Part shown: piece after piece, positions 13,539-20,231 of the stretch
How the letters are laid out: each line of letters starts with the position of its first letter
Numbering within the stretch: position 1 is the stretch's first letter
Assembly: GCA_024653985.1 (NCBI GenBank)
Contig: JANLIS010000067.1
Location: 1-22,063, forward strand
Source: Candidatus Roizmanbacteria bacterium
GTDB lineage: Bacteria; Patescibacteriota; Microgenomatia; UBA1406; GWC2-37-13
Direction: 5' to 3'
Length of the DNA: 22,063 nt
The notes under the pieces: generated by a model
Told to the model about the DNA's origin: nothing
What the model saw: only the letters and a program-made list of their open reading frames with translations
The model's database searches: none
Program-made: the position numbers and the translations under genes

Positions 13539-14114
13539 ATGCAAAACAAGTTTGTCCCTAAATATCGATTAATCACAATATCCGGTAAGATCGCTGTTGG
13601 AACAACCACTTTAACAAAGAATATTGTCAGTTCTTTAGGTTGGAAACATATTAATATTGGGGCTATTCAAAGGAAATATGATCGACAAAATCAACTTCAT
13701 GAGAACAAAATGGGGGCTCTATCACGTACAGACGATCATGAAAAAGAAATAGATGCCATGACCGAACAGATGCTTAAAACTGAAAAAGAAATTATCTATG
13801 AGGCTTGGTTGGCCGGTTTTTTTGCCAGCTCTTATAAGGATGTTTTAAAAGTACTTCTCGTTTGTTCACATGATGATATCCGAGTTGATCGAGTCGCTAA
13901 TCGAGAAAATGTCACCGTTGATGAAGCAAAAAACTGGATCAAACAAAGAGAGAATGAAAACACCGAAAAGTGGAAGCGCTTATACGGAGATCATAATTTT
14001 TGGGATCATAAATATTTTGATCTGGTTATCGATACATATAAAACTGGCCCTCTTGAAACCCTTGGAAAGGTATTAGACAAAATGTCATCCTCGCGAAGAC
14101 GGGGATCCATATGA
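13539..14114 (+). CDS. Cytidylate-kinase-like P-loop kinase, paralogue 1
   Basis: This 191-residue protein resembles the archaeal-type cytidylate kinases. The P loop is ITISGKIAVGTTTLTKNI, followed by INIGAIQRKYD where CMP kinases read the GEIFR-type motif. YEAWLAGFFA corresponds to the GRLAG substrate region. VANRENVTVDEAKNWIKQRE matches the lid with AKREG-type arginines, and the end is FDLVIDT. It should transfer phosphate from ATP to a nucleoside monophosphate, probably CMP or dCMP. The last ten residues (MSSSRRRGSI) are encoded by a REP hairpin. It overlaps paralogue 2 by 4 nt. Confidence 0.78.
   Translation: MQNKFVPKYRLITISGKIAVGTTTLTKNIVSSLGWKHINIGAIQRKYDRQNQLHENKMGALSRTDDHEKEIDAMTEQMLKTEKEIIYEAWLAGFFASSYKDVLKVLLVCSHDDIRVDRVANRENVTVDEAKNWIKQRENENTEKWKRLYGDHNFWDHKYFDLVIDTYKTGPLETLGKVLDKMSSSRRRGSI
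14083..14109. repeat. TGTCAT-type REP hairpin, copy 4, read as protein
   Basis: TGTCATCCTCGCGAAG opens the element and GACGGGGATCCA closes it. ATCCTCG pairs with CGGGGAT, including one G-U pair. It supplies the last codons of kinase paralogue 1 and ends 1 nt before the ATG of paralogue 2. Confidence 0.8.
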
Positions 14115-14647
14115 TATACGATAAAATAACTATTTCAGGCAAGATCTGCACTGGAAAAACTACATTATTAAAAAATCTCGAAAATAAATTACACTGGCCT
14201 GTTTTTATGACCGGGAAGTTGTTTAGAGAATACGTAACGAAAAATAAATTTGATCTTGATGAAGTTGATGAACAAAATGAAAATCTAACCAAAAAAATTG
14301 ATTATCAAGTACGGGATATGATTAATCTACCTGGCAATTTAATCATCGATGGTTGGATGTCCGGAATAATGGCGCATGGTCAACCAAATATTTTGAAAGT
14401 TTTATTGATCTGTCGTGATGAGATCCGCTACCAAAGATTTGCTGAGAGAGAAAAGATTGGTGTTATAGAAGCCAAAAAAAGAGTGGAGGAACGTCAATCA
14501 AATTGGCTGGACAAACTTGAAAAAATCTATAATAGAAACGATTTTATGGACCCAAAAAACTACGATCTGATAATCGATACCTCAGATATTTCTTCTGAAG
14601 TTGTTTTGAAAAAGGTTCTTTCCCATGTCATCATCCATACCCACTAA
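14111..14647 (+). CDS. Cytidylate-kinase-like P-loop kinase, paralogue 2
   Basis: The 178 residues align along their length with paralogue 1: P loop ITISGKICTGKTTLLKNL, FMTGKLFREYV in the substrate region, LIIDGWMSGIM for the GRLAG-type motif, RFAEREKIGVIEAKKRVEER for the lid, and YDLIIDTSD near the end. The P loop is GKTT here but GTTT in paralogue 1, so the two may have different substrates or one may be regulatory. The C terminus (SHVIIHTH) is again read from a REP-like sequence. The start overlaps the upstream gene by 4 nt. Confidence 0.76.
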   Translation: MIYDKITISGKICTGKTTLLKNLENKLHWPVFMTGKLFREYVTKNKFDLDEVDEQNENLTKKIDYQVRDMINLPGNLIIDGWMSGIMAHGQPNILKVLLICRDEIRYQRFAEREKIGVIEAKKRVEERQSNWLDKLEKIYNRNDFMDPKNYDLIIDTSDISSEVVLKKVLSHVIIHTH

Positions 14648-14677
14648 CGAAGCAGGCTCCAACGGGGATCTGGACTA
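14626..14677. repeat. Degenerate TGTCAT-type REP, copy 5
   Basis: TGTCATCATCC is followed after about 28 nt of unrelated sequence by GGGGATCTGGACTAAA, which matches the 3' end of the REP family (GGGAATCCAGACTAAA at 8411). The loop has been expanded or replaced. It supplies the stop codon of kinase paralogue 2. Confidence 0.5.
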
Positions 14678-14787
14678 AAATTGCTCCCTCTATTTCCAAT
14701 TACCCTACAATCCTTTGATGAATTCATAACACACCCCAACAAAGATTTTTCCATTATCAGAAAATAGAAAAGAATAAATAACACGAA

Positions 14788-14815
14788 TGTATTAATCTAT
14801 TGATAGATTGATACA
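14788..14815. promoter_or_regulatory. 28-nt palindrome 3' of the second TrpR-like gene
   Basis: The sequence starts TGTATTAATCTAT and ends ATAGATTGATACA. Twelve of 14 positions pair. It is identical to the site at 15436-15463 except for one base, and both are preceded by GAA. It ends 8 nt before the stop of the regulator gene. Confidence 0.8.
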
Positions 14816-14823
14816 TATATAGA

Positions 14824-15264
14824 TCAACCTAAGACTTTCCTACTTTCTTGCTTTCGCTGATGATCTCTATATAACTTCCAATGTCCGATATATACCCCAG
14901 GATGAATCATAAAGTTAGCAAAAAAATCATCAAGAAAATTTAAAACCTTTTCATTTTTAAGCATTTTATTTATTATATTTACAACTTGTGAGTTTCGTTT
15001 ATAAAATGTTGTTGCGTAATAAAGAATTGTTGCTGTAGATACTTTTAAAGTATCGGCAATATCACGATAATCAACTTTCTTAATTAACAAATAAATAATT
15101 GCTAAACGTTTTGCCAACATTATTTTTTCCGTCGGTGAAAAAATGTCGTCCATTATTAATAAAAAATCTTCCTGACCTTTATACCTTAAAAAAACTTCAT
15201 AAAATAATTTATATATTTTAGTTAGTAATTTTTGATCGACAGGCTTTTTTGATATTCTAGCCAT
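14824..15264 (-). CDS. TrpR-superfamily (TrpR/YerC-like) DNA-binding regulator 2
   Basis: This 146-residue paralogue of regulator 1 has the same plan. FSPTEKIMLAKRLAIIYLLI is the TrpR-like pre-HTH region, and VDYRDIADTLKVSTATILYY is the helix-turn-helix. The C-terminal extension holds FLDDFFANFMIHPGVYIGHW and then DHQRKQESRK. It has about 18 more N-terminal residues than regulator 1. The recognition helices differ (STATILYY against SRATVAKF), and so do the flanking palindromes, which fits changed operator specificity. It is divergent from proS; two palindromes and a shared box lie between them. Autoregulation, and possibly control of proS, is inferred. Confidence 0.85.
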   Translation of the reverse strand: MARISKKPVDQKLLTKIYKLFYEVFLRYKGQEDFLLIMDDIFSPTEKIMLAKRLAIIYLLIKKVDYRDIADTLKVSTATILYYATTFYKRNSQVVNIINKMLKNEKVLNFLDDFFANFMIHPGVYIGHWKLYRDHQRKQESRKVLG

Positions 15265-15338
15265 ATTTTTTATAAATTAATCATAAATTTTTATACCTTT
15301 ATGGACTCCAGAATCTTTATAACGTTATCAACTATTTT

Positions 15339-15363
15339 TGTCTACCGTTTATAACCTACAAAA
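15339..15363 (-). promoter_or_regulatory. Shared upstream box, copy 2
   Basis: It is identical to 6101-6125 except for C instead of T at one position (TGTCTACC, GTTTATAACC, TACAAAA). It lies 75 nt upstream of the regulator 2 start, in the same orientation relative to the gene as copy 1. Confidence 0.65.
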
Positions 15364-15370
15364 CTATTCA

Positions 15371-15428
15371 GACAGACTGTCACATCAACAATTTTTAACC
15401 AATAGACACGTCAATTAATCTGTCTATT
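15371..15428. promoter_or_regulatory. Two further dyads between regulator 2 and proS
   Basis: GACAGACTGTC (15371-15381) is a perfect 5-bp dyad with one central base. AATAGACA (15401-15408) and TGTCTATT (15421-15428) form a 28-nt palindrome with a mismatched centre, the same length as the neighbouring operator-like site. Confidence 0.45.
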
Positions 15429-15435
15429 TCATGAA

Positions 15436-15463
15436 TGTATCAATCTATTGATAGATTGATACA
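15436..15463. promoter_or_regulatory. 28-nt palindrome 5' of the second TrpR-like gene
   Basis: The sequence starts TGTATCAATCTAT and ends ATAGATTGATACA; 13 of 14 positions pair, with only the centre mismatched. It is a near-exact copy of 14788-14815 on the other side of the gene. It lies about 60 nt upstream of the proS -10, so it could also affect proS. Confidence 0.8.
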
Positions 15464-15521
15464 TTATTGTGGAAAATATAAATATTTAAATCTACTTATA
15501 ACTTCTTTAAATTTTTTGTAT

Positions 15522-15527
15522 TATAAT
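15522..15527 (+). promoter_or_regulatory. -10 hexamer of proS
   Basis: A perfect TATAAT ends 10 nt before the proS ATG, giving an expected leader of only 3-4 nt. No clear -35 is seen. Confidence 0.5.
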
Positions 15528-15537
15528 TACTCTTAAC

Positions 15538-17256
15538 ATGCTCTATTCAAAGATATTTGGAAAAACAAAAAAAGATTCAAAGAAATATGATTCCGCCAAT
15601 GCAACCCTCCTGATCAAGGGTGGTTTTATTGATCAGGTTATGGCAGGGACTTATACCTATTTAACCTTGGGTCTAAGGGTCCTTAATAAAATCGAAAATA
15701 TAGTTAGAGAAGAGATAAATACCATTGGAAGCGAGATCCTAATGCCCTCTATCGTCCCTCAGGAACTTTGGGCTAAGACCAATCGCTTGGAAACTGTTGA
15801 CGTGCTAATGAAGACGACTGCTGCAAATAAATTGGCGTTGGCCAAAAATAGTTCTGAGTATGTCTTAAGCCCAACTCATGAAGAAGTGGTTACACCTCTG
15901 GCCCAAAAATTTAATTTAAGCTATAAGGATTTTCCCTTTGCACTCTACCATATACAAACTAAGTTTAGGAATGAACCAAGGGTAAAGTCAGGTTTACTTC
16001 GAGGTAGAGAATTTCGTATGAAAGATCTATACAGCTTTCATACAACAGAAAAGAACCTGAAAGAATATTATGAAAATTCAAAGAAAGTTTATCTAAAGAT
16101 CTTTCAAAGATTGGGTATAGGAAACGATACAGTGATCGCACTAGCCTCCGGCGGTTCTTTTACTGAGGATTATTCTCACGAATTTCAAACTATTTGTGAA
16201 ACAGGCGAAGATACCTTATTTTTCGTAAAAAGCACCGGTATTTATTACAATCGGGAAGTTGCGCCGTCACTAGCACCTCCAATTAATAATGACGAAAAAA
16301 TGCTTGAACGCAAAGATGTTGAAGGAAAAGGTATTAAGGGTGTCGATGAATTAGCAAGGTTCCTAAATATCCCTATTGAAAAAACAACAAAAACAATGAT
16401 CTATGAGGCAGATGATAAGCGTATAATTGCTGCAGCGGTCCGCGGAGGTTATTCAATTAATGAAGACAAGTTGAGAAAGGCTGTAAAATGTAGCGTTTTA
16501 AAAATGGCATCACCTGAAACAGTTAAAAAAGTTACTGGAGCAGAAGTCGGATATGCCGGAATATTGAATCTTCCAAAAGAAGTTGAAATATATATCGATG
16601 AATCTGTAAATAATCGCCTGAACTTTGAGTGTGGTGCAAATAAAACCAACTACCATTCAATAAATATAAATTTTAGCAGAGACCTTGCACTCCCAAAAGA
16701 ATTCTATGACATAAAAATGGCCAAGGATGGGGACTTATATCCTGAAACAAAAGAAAAATACGAAGTTAAAAAAGCCGCTGAAGTTGGAAACATTTTCCCG
16801 CTTTACACCAAATTTACTGAGGCTTTCGACTACAAATTTATCGATCAAGACGGTAAAGAAAGACCAGTTTACATGGGGTGTTATGGAATTGGCCCTTCTA
16901 GAATTATGGGTGTGATCGTCGAGATGCTTCATGATGACAAAGGTATCCTTTGGCCAGAAGCAGTCGCACCTTTTCAAGTTCATTTGATCGGACTTGATCT
17001 AAAGGATGAAACAGTTAGATCTAAGATAAATAATATTTATAAAAATTTAGAAGATAAAAATATTGAGGTACTTTATGATGATCGAGAAGGAGTCAATGCA
17101 GGAGAAAAGTTTTCAGACGCCGATCTTATTGGAATACCTGTTCGACTGGTAGTCTCAAAGCGAACAGGGGAGAAGGTTGAATATAAGAAGAGGAATGAGA
17201 AGGAAGCAAGAATATCAAGTCTTGAAGAAGTGCTAAAATTACTAATTTCTAATTGA
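15538..17256 (+). CDS. proS: Prolyl-tRNA synthetase, bacterial type with editing domain
   Basis: ProRS charges tRNA-Pro. The 572-residue protein contains the class II motifs: GGFIDQVMAGTYTYLTLGLR (motif 1 area), FRNEPRVKSGLLRGREFRMKD (motif 2) and GCYGIGPSRIMGVIVE (motif 3). Between motifs 2 and 3, residues about 225-390 form the bacterial insertion (editing) domain, with VDELARFLNIPIEKTTKTM, AAVRGGYSINEDKL and GAEVGYAGI. The C-terminal anticodon-binding domain includes VLYDDREGVNAGEKFSDADL. The final residues LISN and the TGA stop are read from the first bases of repeat copy B. Confidence 0.97.
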   Translation: MLYSKIFGKTKKDSKKYDSANATLLIKGGFIDQVMAGTYTYLTLGLRVLNKIENIVREEINTIGSEILMPSIVPQELWAKTNRLETVDVLMKTTAANKLALAKNSSEYVLSPTHEEVVTPLAQKFNLSYKDFPFALYHIQTKFRNEPRVKSGLLRGREFRMKDLYSFHTTEKNLKEYYENSKKVYLKIFQRLGIGNDTVIALASGGSFTEDYSHEFQTICETGEDTLFFVKSTGIYYNREVAPSLAPPINNDEKMLERKDVEGKGIKGVDELARFLNIPIEKTTKTMIYEADDKRIIAAAVRGGYSINEDKLRKAVKCSVLKMASPETVKKVTGAEVGYAGILNLPKEVEIYIDESVNNRLNFECGANKTNYHSININFSRDLALPKEFYDIKMAKDGDLYPETKEKYEVKKAAEVGNIFPLYTKFTEAFDYKFIDQDGKERPVYMGCYGIGPSRIMGVIVEMLHDDKGILWPEAVAPFQVHLIGLDLKDETVRSKINNIYKNLEDKNIEVLYDDREGVNAGEKFSDADLIGIPVRLVVSKRTGEKVEYKKRNEKEARISSLEEVLKLLISN

Positions 17257-17343
17257 CCTAATTAACCTAAATAAGTTCCAATTCCCAATTGGTTATTAGT
17301 TATTTTTTAGAAATTAGATCAATTAGGTTAATTAGATTAATTT
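17238..17343. repeat. Intergenic palindromic repeat, 9-nt-period family, copy B
   Basis: The units CTAATTGAC, CTAATTAAC and CTAAATAAG lead into the centre CCAATTCCCAATTGG and TTTTTTAGAAATTAGATC, then the inverse arm. It overlaps the end of proS and stops at the ATG of the next gene. Its TAGATT lies 5 nt before that ATG. Confidence 0.85.
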
Positions 17344-18177
17344 ATGAAAACTATTGTTACTCATCTTTCACCTGACTTGGACGCGATCGCATCTGTTTGG
17401 TTGATTAAAAAATACCTGACCGATTGGGATAACGCTGAAATTAAATTGGTTCCTGCCGGCACAACTCTTAATAACGAGCCACCGGATGATAATAAGGACA
17501 TTATCCATGTCGATACCGGACTGGGGCGCTTTGATCATCACCAAACCAATCTCTACACATCAGCAACTAAACTGGTATATAAATATTTACTTGGCCGCGA
17601 CCTGATAGACGAAAATGAGATCAAGGCGTTAGAAAGAGTTATTGAATATGTAAATTCTACTGATCATTTTGCGGAAGTCTTTTATTCTGACCCAGATGCT
17701 GATCGATATGATTTTATGGTACGACAATTAGTTGATGGCTTAAAGGTAATTAATCGCGATGAAGCAAAGCTTATTGAAATTATTTTTTTACTTCTAGGGG
17801 CCGCATTGATCGTATTTAAAAATAAGGTAAATGCAGAGGAAGAGATCAAAAATGGTTTTGTTTTTAAATCATACTTGGGACGGTCTCTAGCTTTAGAATC
17901 TAAAAATGAAGAGGCGGTCAAATTAGCACTTAAAAAGGGTTTTTCGCTCGTAATTAGACGTCACCCGGAAGTAGGATTTACAAGAATTAAAACTTTACCT
18001 GATAAAAAGTATACTTTAAAACCTATTTATAAAAAAATATTAGAAATAGATAAAAAAGGTAGCTGGTATTTCCATATTTCTGAACATATGTTATTAAATG
18101 GATCCTCAGGTAATCCAAAACTTGTTCCCACATCTCTGTCTTTGAACAAGATCATTGAAATAATTAAGAGTGTATAA
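17344..18177 (+). CDS. DHH-like metal-dependent phosphoesterase-type protein, unknown substrate
   Basis: The 277-residue protein begins with THLSPDLDAIASVWLI (D11 and D13), has HVDTGLGRFDHHQTN (H55, D57, D64-H65-H66) and SATKLVYKYL. This set of aspartates and histidines is typical of the metal site of DHH or MYG1-like hydrolases. The C-terminal half has no DHHA1-type GGG motif; it ends with WYFHISEHMLLNGSSGNPK. The function may be a nucleotide or short-RNA phosphoesterase, but this is an inference from motifs only. It lies between repeat copy B and a 7-nt-period repeat, apparently as a single gene. Confidence 0.6.
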   Translation: MKTIVTHLSPDLDAIASVWLIKKYLTDWDNAEIKLVPAGTTLNNEPPDDNKDIIHVDTGLGRFDHHQTNLYTSATKLVYKYLLGRDLIDENEIKALERVIEYVNSTDHFAEVFYSDPDADRYDFMVRQLVDGLKVINRDEAKLIEIIFLLLGAALIVFKNKVNAEEEIKNGFVFKSYLGRSLALESKNEEAVKLALKKGFSLVIRRHPEVGFTRIKTLPDKKYTLKPIYKKILEIDKKGSWYFHISEHMLLNGSSGNPKLVPTSLSLNKIIEIIKSV

Positions 18178-18180
18178 TAG

Positions 18181-18308
18181 AATAATTATTAATAACAAAA
18201 TTTAAATAACAATTGAATAATAAATACTAATAACTAAATGCTTAAACATTGGTTATTTGATATTTGAGATTCATTTGATATTTGTTATTTGTCATTTGTT
18301 ATTTCATG
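18181..18308. repeat. Inverted repeat with 7-nt-period arms before rpsU
   Basis: The right arm consists of ATTTGAT, ATTTGAG, ATTC, ATTTGAT, ATTTGTT, ATTTGTC, ATTTGTT and ATTTCAT. The left arm is a degraded inverse (AATAACAAAATTTAAATAAC and following). The arms flank AAATGCTTAAACATT. It ends just before the rpsU ribosome-binding site. Confidence 0.7.
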
Positions 18309-18310
18309 TT

Positions 18311-18319
18311 GGGAGGAGG
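18311..18319 (+). promoter_or_regulatory. Strong Shine-Dalgarno sequence of rpsU
   Basis: GGGAGGAGG lies 11 nt before the ATG at 18331. It is the only strong anti-SD complement seen before any gene in the window; most others have none. Confidence 0.85.
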
Positions 18320-18330
18320 CGTATTAATTT

Positions 18331-18549
18331 ATGGTTTTAGTAATAAAAAGAAAAGGAGAATCAAAAGACAGCATGTTCCGAAAATTCACTCGTTCTTTTA
18401 TTGACGAAGAAATTGTCGATACCCTTAGAAAAAAACAATTCTATAAGAAACCTTCATTGAAAAGAAAAGAAGAGGAAAAAGAGAGAATGAAGAACCGATC
18501 TTTAAAGCGTAGAAAAGTTGTCTTTAAAAAAGTATTTAAAAGGGTATGA
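18331..18549 (+). CDS. rpsU: 30S ribosomal protein bS21
   Basis: The 72-residue basic protein matches bS21: MVLVIKRKGESKDSMFRKFT corresponds to the usual start with a D-x-x-x-R-x-F-x-R pattern, followed by VDTLRKKQFYKKPSLKRKEEE (family pattern R-R-x-Y-Y-x-K-P-S) and a basic tail. bS21 sits near the 3' end of 16S rRNA and the anti-SD. The gene has an exceptional Shine-Dalgarno sequence in a genome of mainly SD-less genes. Its TGA overlaps the ATG of ybeY by 4 nt. Confidence 0.9.
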   Translation: MVLVIKRKGESKDSMFRKFTRSFIDEEIVDTLRKKQFYKKPSLKRKEEEKERMKNRSLKRRKVVFKKVFKRV

Positions 18550-18896
18550 TAAATATCATCTCTTCATCACGCTATAAAATTAATCGTAAAAGGATTAAGA
18601 TTTTCGTGCAGGAGGTCTTTGAAAAGGAGCAGATCGATCATAATTATTCATTGAATGTTGTTTTTGTGGGTAAAAATAAGATGAAAGTTTTTACCGAAAA
18701 ATACAAAAATGAAAAAGAAACTTTACCAGTATTATCTTTCAAATACGATGAAGACATAGGTGAAAAAGAAGTTCTTCTTGGTGAAGTGATCATCTGCTTT
18801 CCATTGGTAATATTACTTGCAGCTGAACGTAATAAAAGAGTCGATGAAATGATTAACGAGTTGATTAAACACGGGATTAAAAACCTTTTAAAATAA
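18546..18896 (+). CDS. ybeY: YbeY-like endoribonuclease, C-terminally truncated and lacking the metal motif
   Basis: YbeY processes rRNA and surveys ribosomes using a zinc site in HG-x-x-H-L-x-GY-D-H. The protein follows the family in VLSFKYDEDIGEKEVLLGEV (family: DVLSF...LGDI) and in the helix leading to the site, but ends HGIKNLLK. The first histidine is kept, the second is asparagine, and the third is lost because the frame stops there. Length is 116 residues against about 150 usually. The stop codon adjoins repeat copy C, suggesting that insertion cut the gene. It overlaps rpsU by 4 nt. It may be non-catalytic or a pseudogene. Confidence 0.75.
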   Translation: MINIISSSRYKINRKRIKIFVQEVFEKEQIDHNYSLNVVFVGKNKMKVFTEKYKNEKETLPVLSFKYDEDIGEKEVLLGEVIICFPLVILLAAERNKRVDEMINELIKHGIKNLLK

Positions 18897-19004
18897 ATTG
18901 ACCTAATTGCTCTAATTATTCTAATTGATCTAAAAAATATCCAATAACCAATTGGGAATTGGAACTTATTTAGGTTAATTAGGTCAATTATAAATTAGAA
19001 ATTT
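18896..19004. repeat. Intergenic palindromic repeat, 9-nt-period family, copy C (inverted)
   Basis: Read on the minus strand it matches copy B: AATTGACCTAATTAACC, then AAGTTCCAATTCCCAATTGG, then the GGATATTTTTTAGATC stretch shared with copy A. It begins at the ybeY stop and ends 4 nt before the dnaX ATG. Confidence 0.85.
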
Positions 19005-19008
19005 AGCA

Positions 19009-20115
19009 ATGTTTTATTTAAAGTATCGTCCAAAGGTTATTGGGGAGATCGATAATTCACAGGTGAAGATAATGGTTGGAAAGATCTTAGAATCGTCAAC
19101 ATTACCTCATGCCTTTCTGCTTGTCGGTCAAAAAGGTACCGGAAAAACATCAACAGCCAGAATTATTGCAAAGGCGGTAAACTGCTTGAATAATAAATTT
19201 TCTCGCCTCTCAACCTCCGCGGTTGGGAATCCGCCGGCTGGCGGAGGGAAAACCGCGGAGGTTAATAGCTACGAACCATGCAATAAATGTGCCAACTGTC
19301 AAAGTATTTCTTTGTCCTCCTTTACCGATGTGATCGAAATGGATGCCGCTTCAAACCGTGGTATAGAAGAAATAAAAAGCCTTATTCGCGAGACCTCCTT
19401 TCTCCCCATGTCCGGCGGCTTTAGGGTCTTTATCATTGATGAAGCCCACATGATCACAAATGAAGGATTCAATGCACTGCTTAAGACTTTGGAGGAGCCT
19501 CCAAAATCAGCGATTTTTATTTTAGCCACCACCAATATAGAAAAACTGCCAAAAACGATCGTTTCCCGTTGTTTGAAGATCAACTTTGGAAAGGCAAATG
19601 CTACGGATATTTATTCCATGCTTGAGAGGATCGCAAAGGGTGAAAATCTTGATTTCAATAAAGATCTATTGACCTTGATCGCAAATCACAGTGAAAGTTC
19701 TTTCAGAGATGCAGCAAAAATTCTAGAAGAGATCAATCTTCAAAGAATCAAAACGGTTGAAGATGCGGAAAAATTTTTAGGTATTAGGGGGAGAAACGAC
19801 CTGATTAAAATAATTGAAAAAAAAGATCCCAAAAAAACACTTTCTTGGATAAAGGATTTTTCTCAAAATGGTGGTGATTTTAAAAATCTTATTGAGGATA
19901 TATTGGATCAATTACACAATCAGCTTCTTATCAAGAATAAAGTTATAGAAAACAATGACCAGGAAACAAATCTAACAATAAGCGAAATTTCTTTACTAAT
20001 GAAATTATTAATCGAAGCCTATCAAAATTTACGAAATACGCCTATTGATTCGTTACCAGTTGAAATTGGTCTCGTCGAGTTCTACAATAAAGTAGGACAG
20101 AATAAATTAGTCTAA
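19009..20115 (+). CDS. dnaX: DNA polymerase III gamma (clamp-loader) subunit
   Basis: The 368-residue AAA+ clamp-loader subunit has FYLKYRP at the N terminus, Walker A GQKGTGKTSTA (40-50), a zinc module with C59, C91, C94 and C97, DVIEMDAASNRGIEEI, Walker B FIIDEAHM, ALLKTLEEPP, and sensor-1/arginine-finger ATTN..KLPKTIVSRC. The tail is short, so only a gamma-like form is made. Between the first cysteine and the CNKCANC cluster, residues about 68-85 are encoded by a GC-rich nested hairpin (19212-19263). This is an in-frame insertion. ybaB follows, the usual dnaX partner, but recR is absent. Confidence 0.95.
   Translation: MFYLKYRPKVIGEIDNSQVKIMVGKILESSTLPHAFLLVGQKGTGKTSTARIIAKAVNCLNNKFSRLSTSAVGNPPAGGGKTAEVNSYEPCNKCANCQSISLSSFTDVIEMDAASNRGIEEIKSLIRETSFLPMSGGFRVFIIDEAHMITNEGFNALLKTLEEPPKSAIFILATTNIEKLPKTIVSRCLKINFGKANATDIYSMLERIAKGENLDFNKDLLTLIANHSESSFRDAAKILEEINLQRIKTVEDAEKFLGIRGRNDLIKIIEKKDPKKTLSWIKDFSQNGGDFKNLIEDILDQLHNQLLIKNKVIENNDQETNLTISEISLLMKLLIEAYQNLRNTPIDSLPVEIGLVEFYNKVGQNKLV
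19212..19263. repeat. GC-rich nested palindrome inserted in frame in dnaX
   Basis: AACCTCCGCGGTT (19212-19224) pairs perfectly with AACCGCGGAGGTT (19251-19263). Inside it TCCGCC pairs with GGCGGA around GGCT. Its base composition is far from that of the surrounding gene. It encodes a glycine/proline-rich stretch. Confidence 0.85.
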
Positions 20116-20217
20116 TTTACCTAATTGATCTAATTTCTAGATAAAACCCAAATATTAATTGGGTGTTGGTTTTTTATCGTTGATTAGGTTAATTAGAAAT
20201 TAGTAATTAGAAATTAT
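20105..20217. repeat. Intergenic palindromic repeat, 9-nt-period family, copy D
   Basis: The arms carry CTAATTTAC, CTAATTGAT and CTAATTTCT with the inverse GATTAGGTTAATTAGAAATT. The centre (CCCAAATATTAATTGGG) is different from copies A-C, so this is the most diverged copy. It lies between dnaX and ybaB. Confidence 0.75.
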
Positions 20218-20231
20218 ATTTCTTTTAAAAT

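Noticed and set aside
18850..18960. Programmed frameshift restoring the YbeY C terminus
   Set aside because: No frame downstream of 18870 encodes the missing GY-D-H motif; the sequence is the palindromic repeat.
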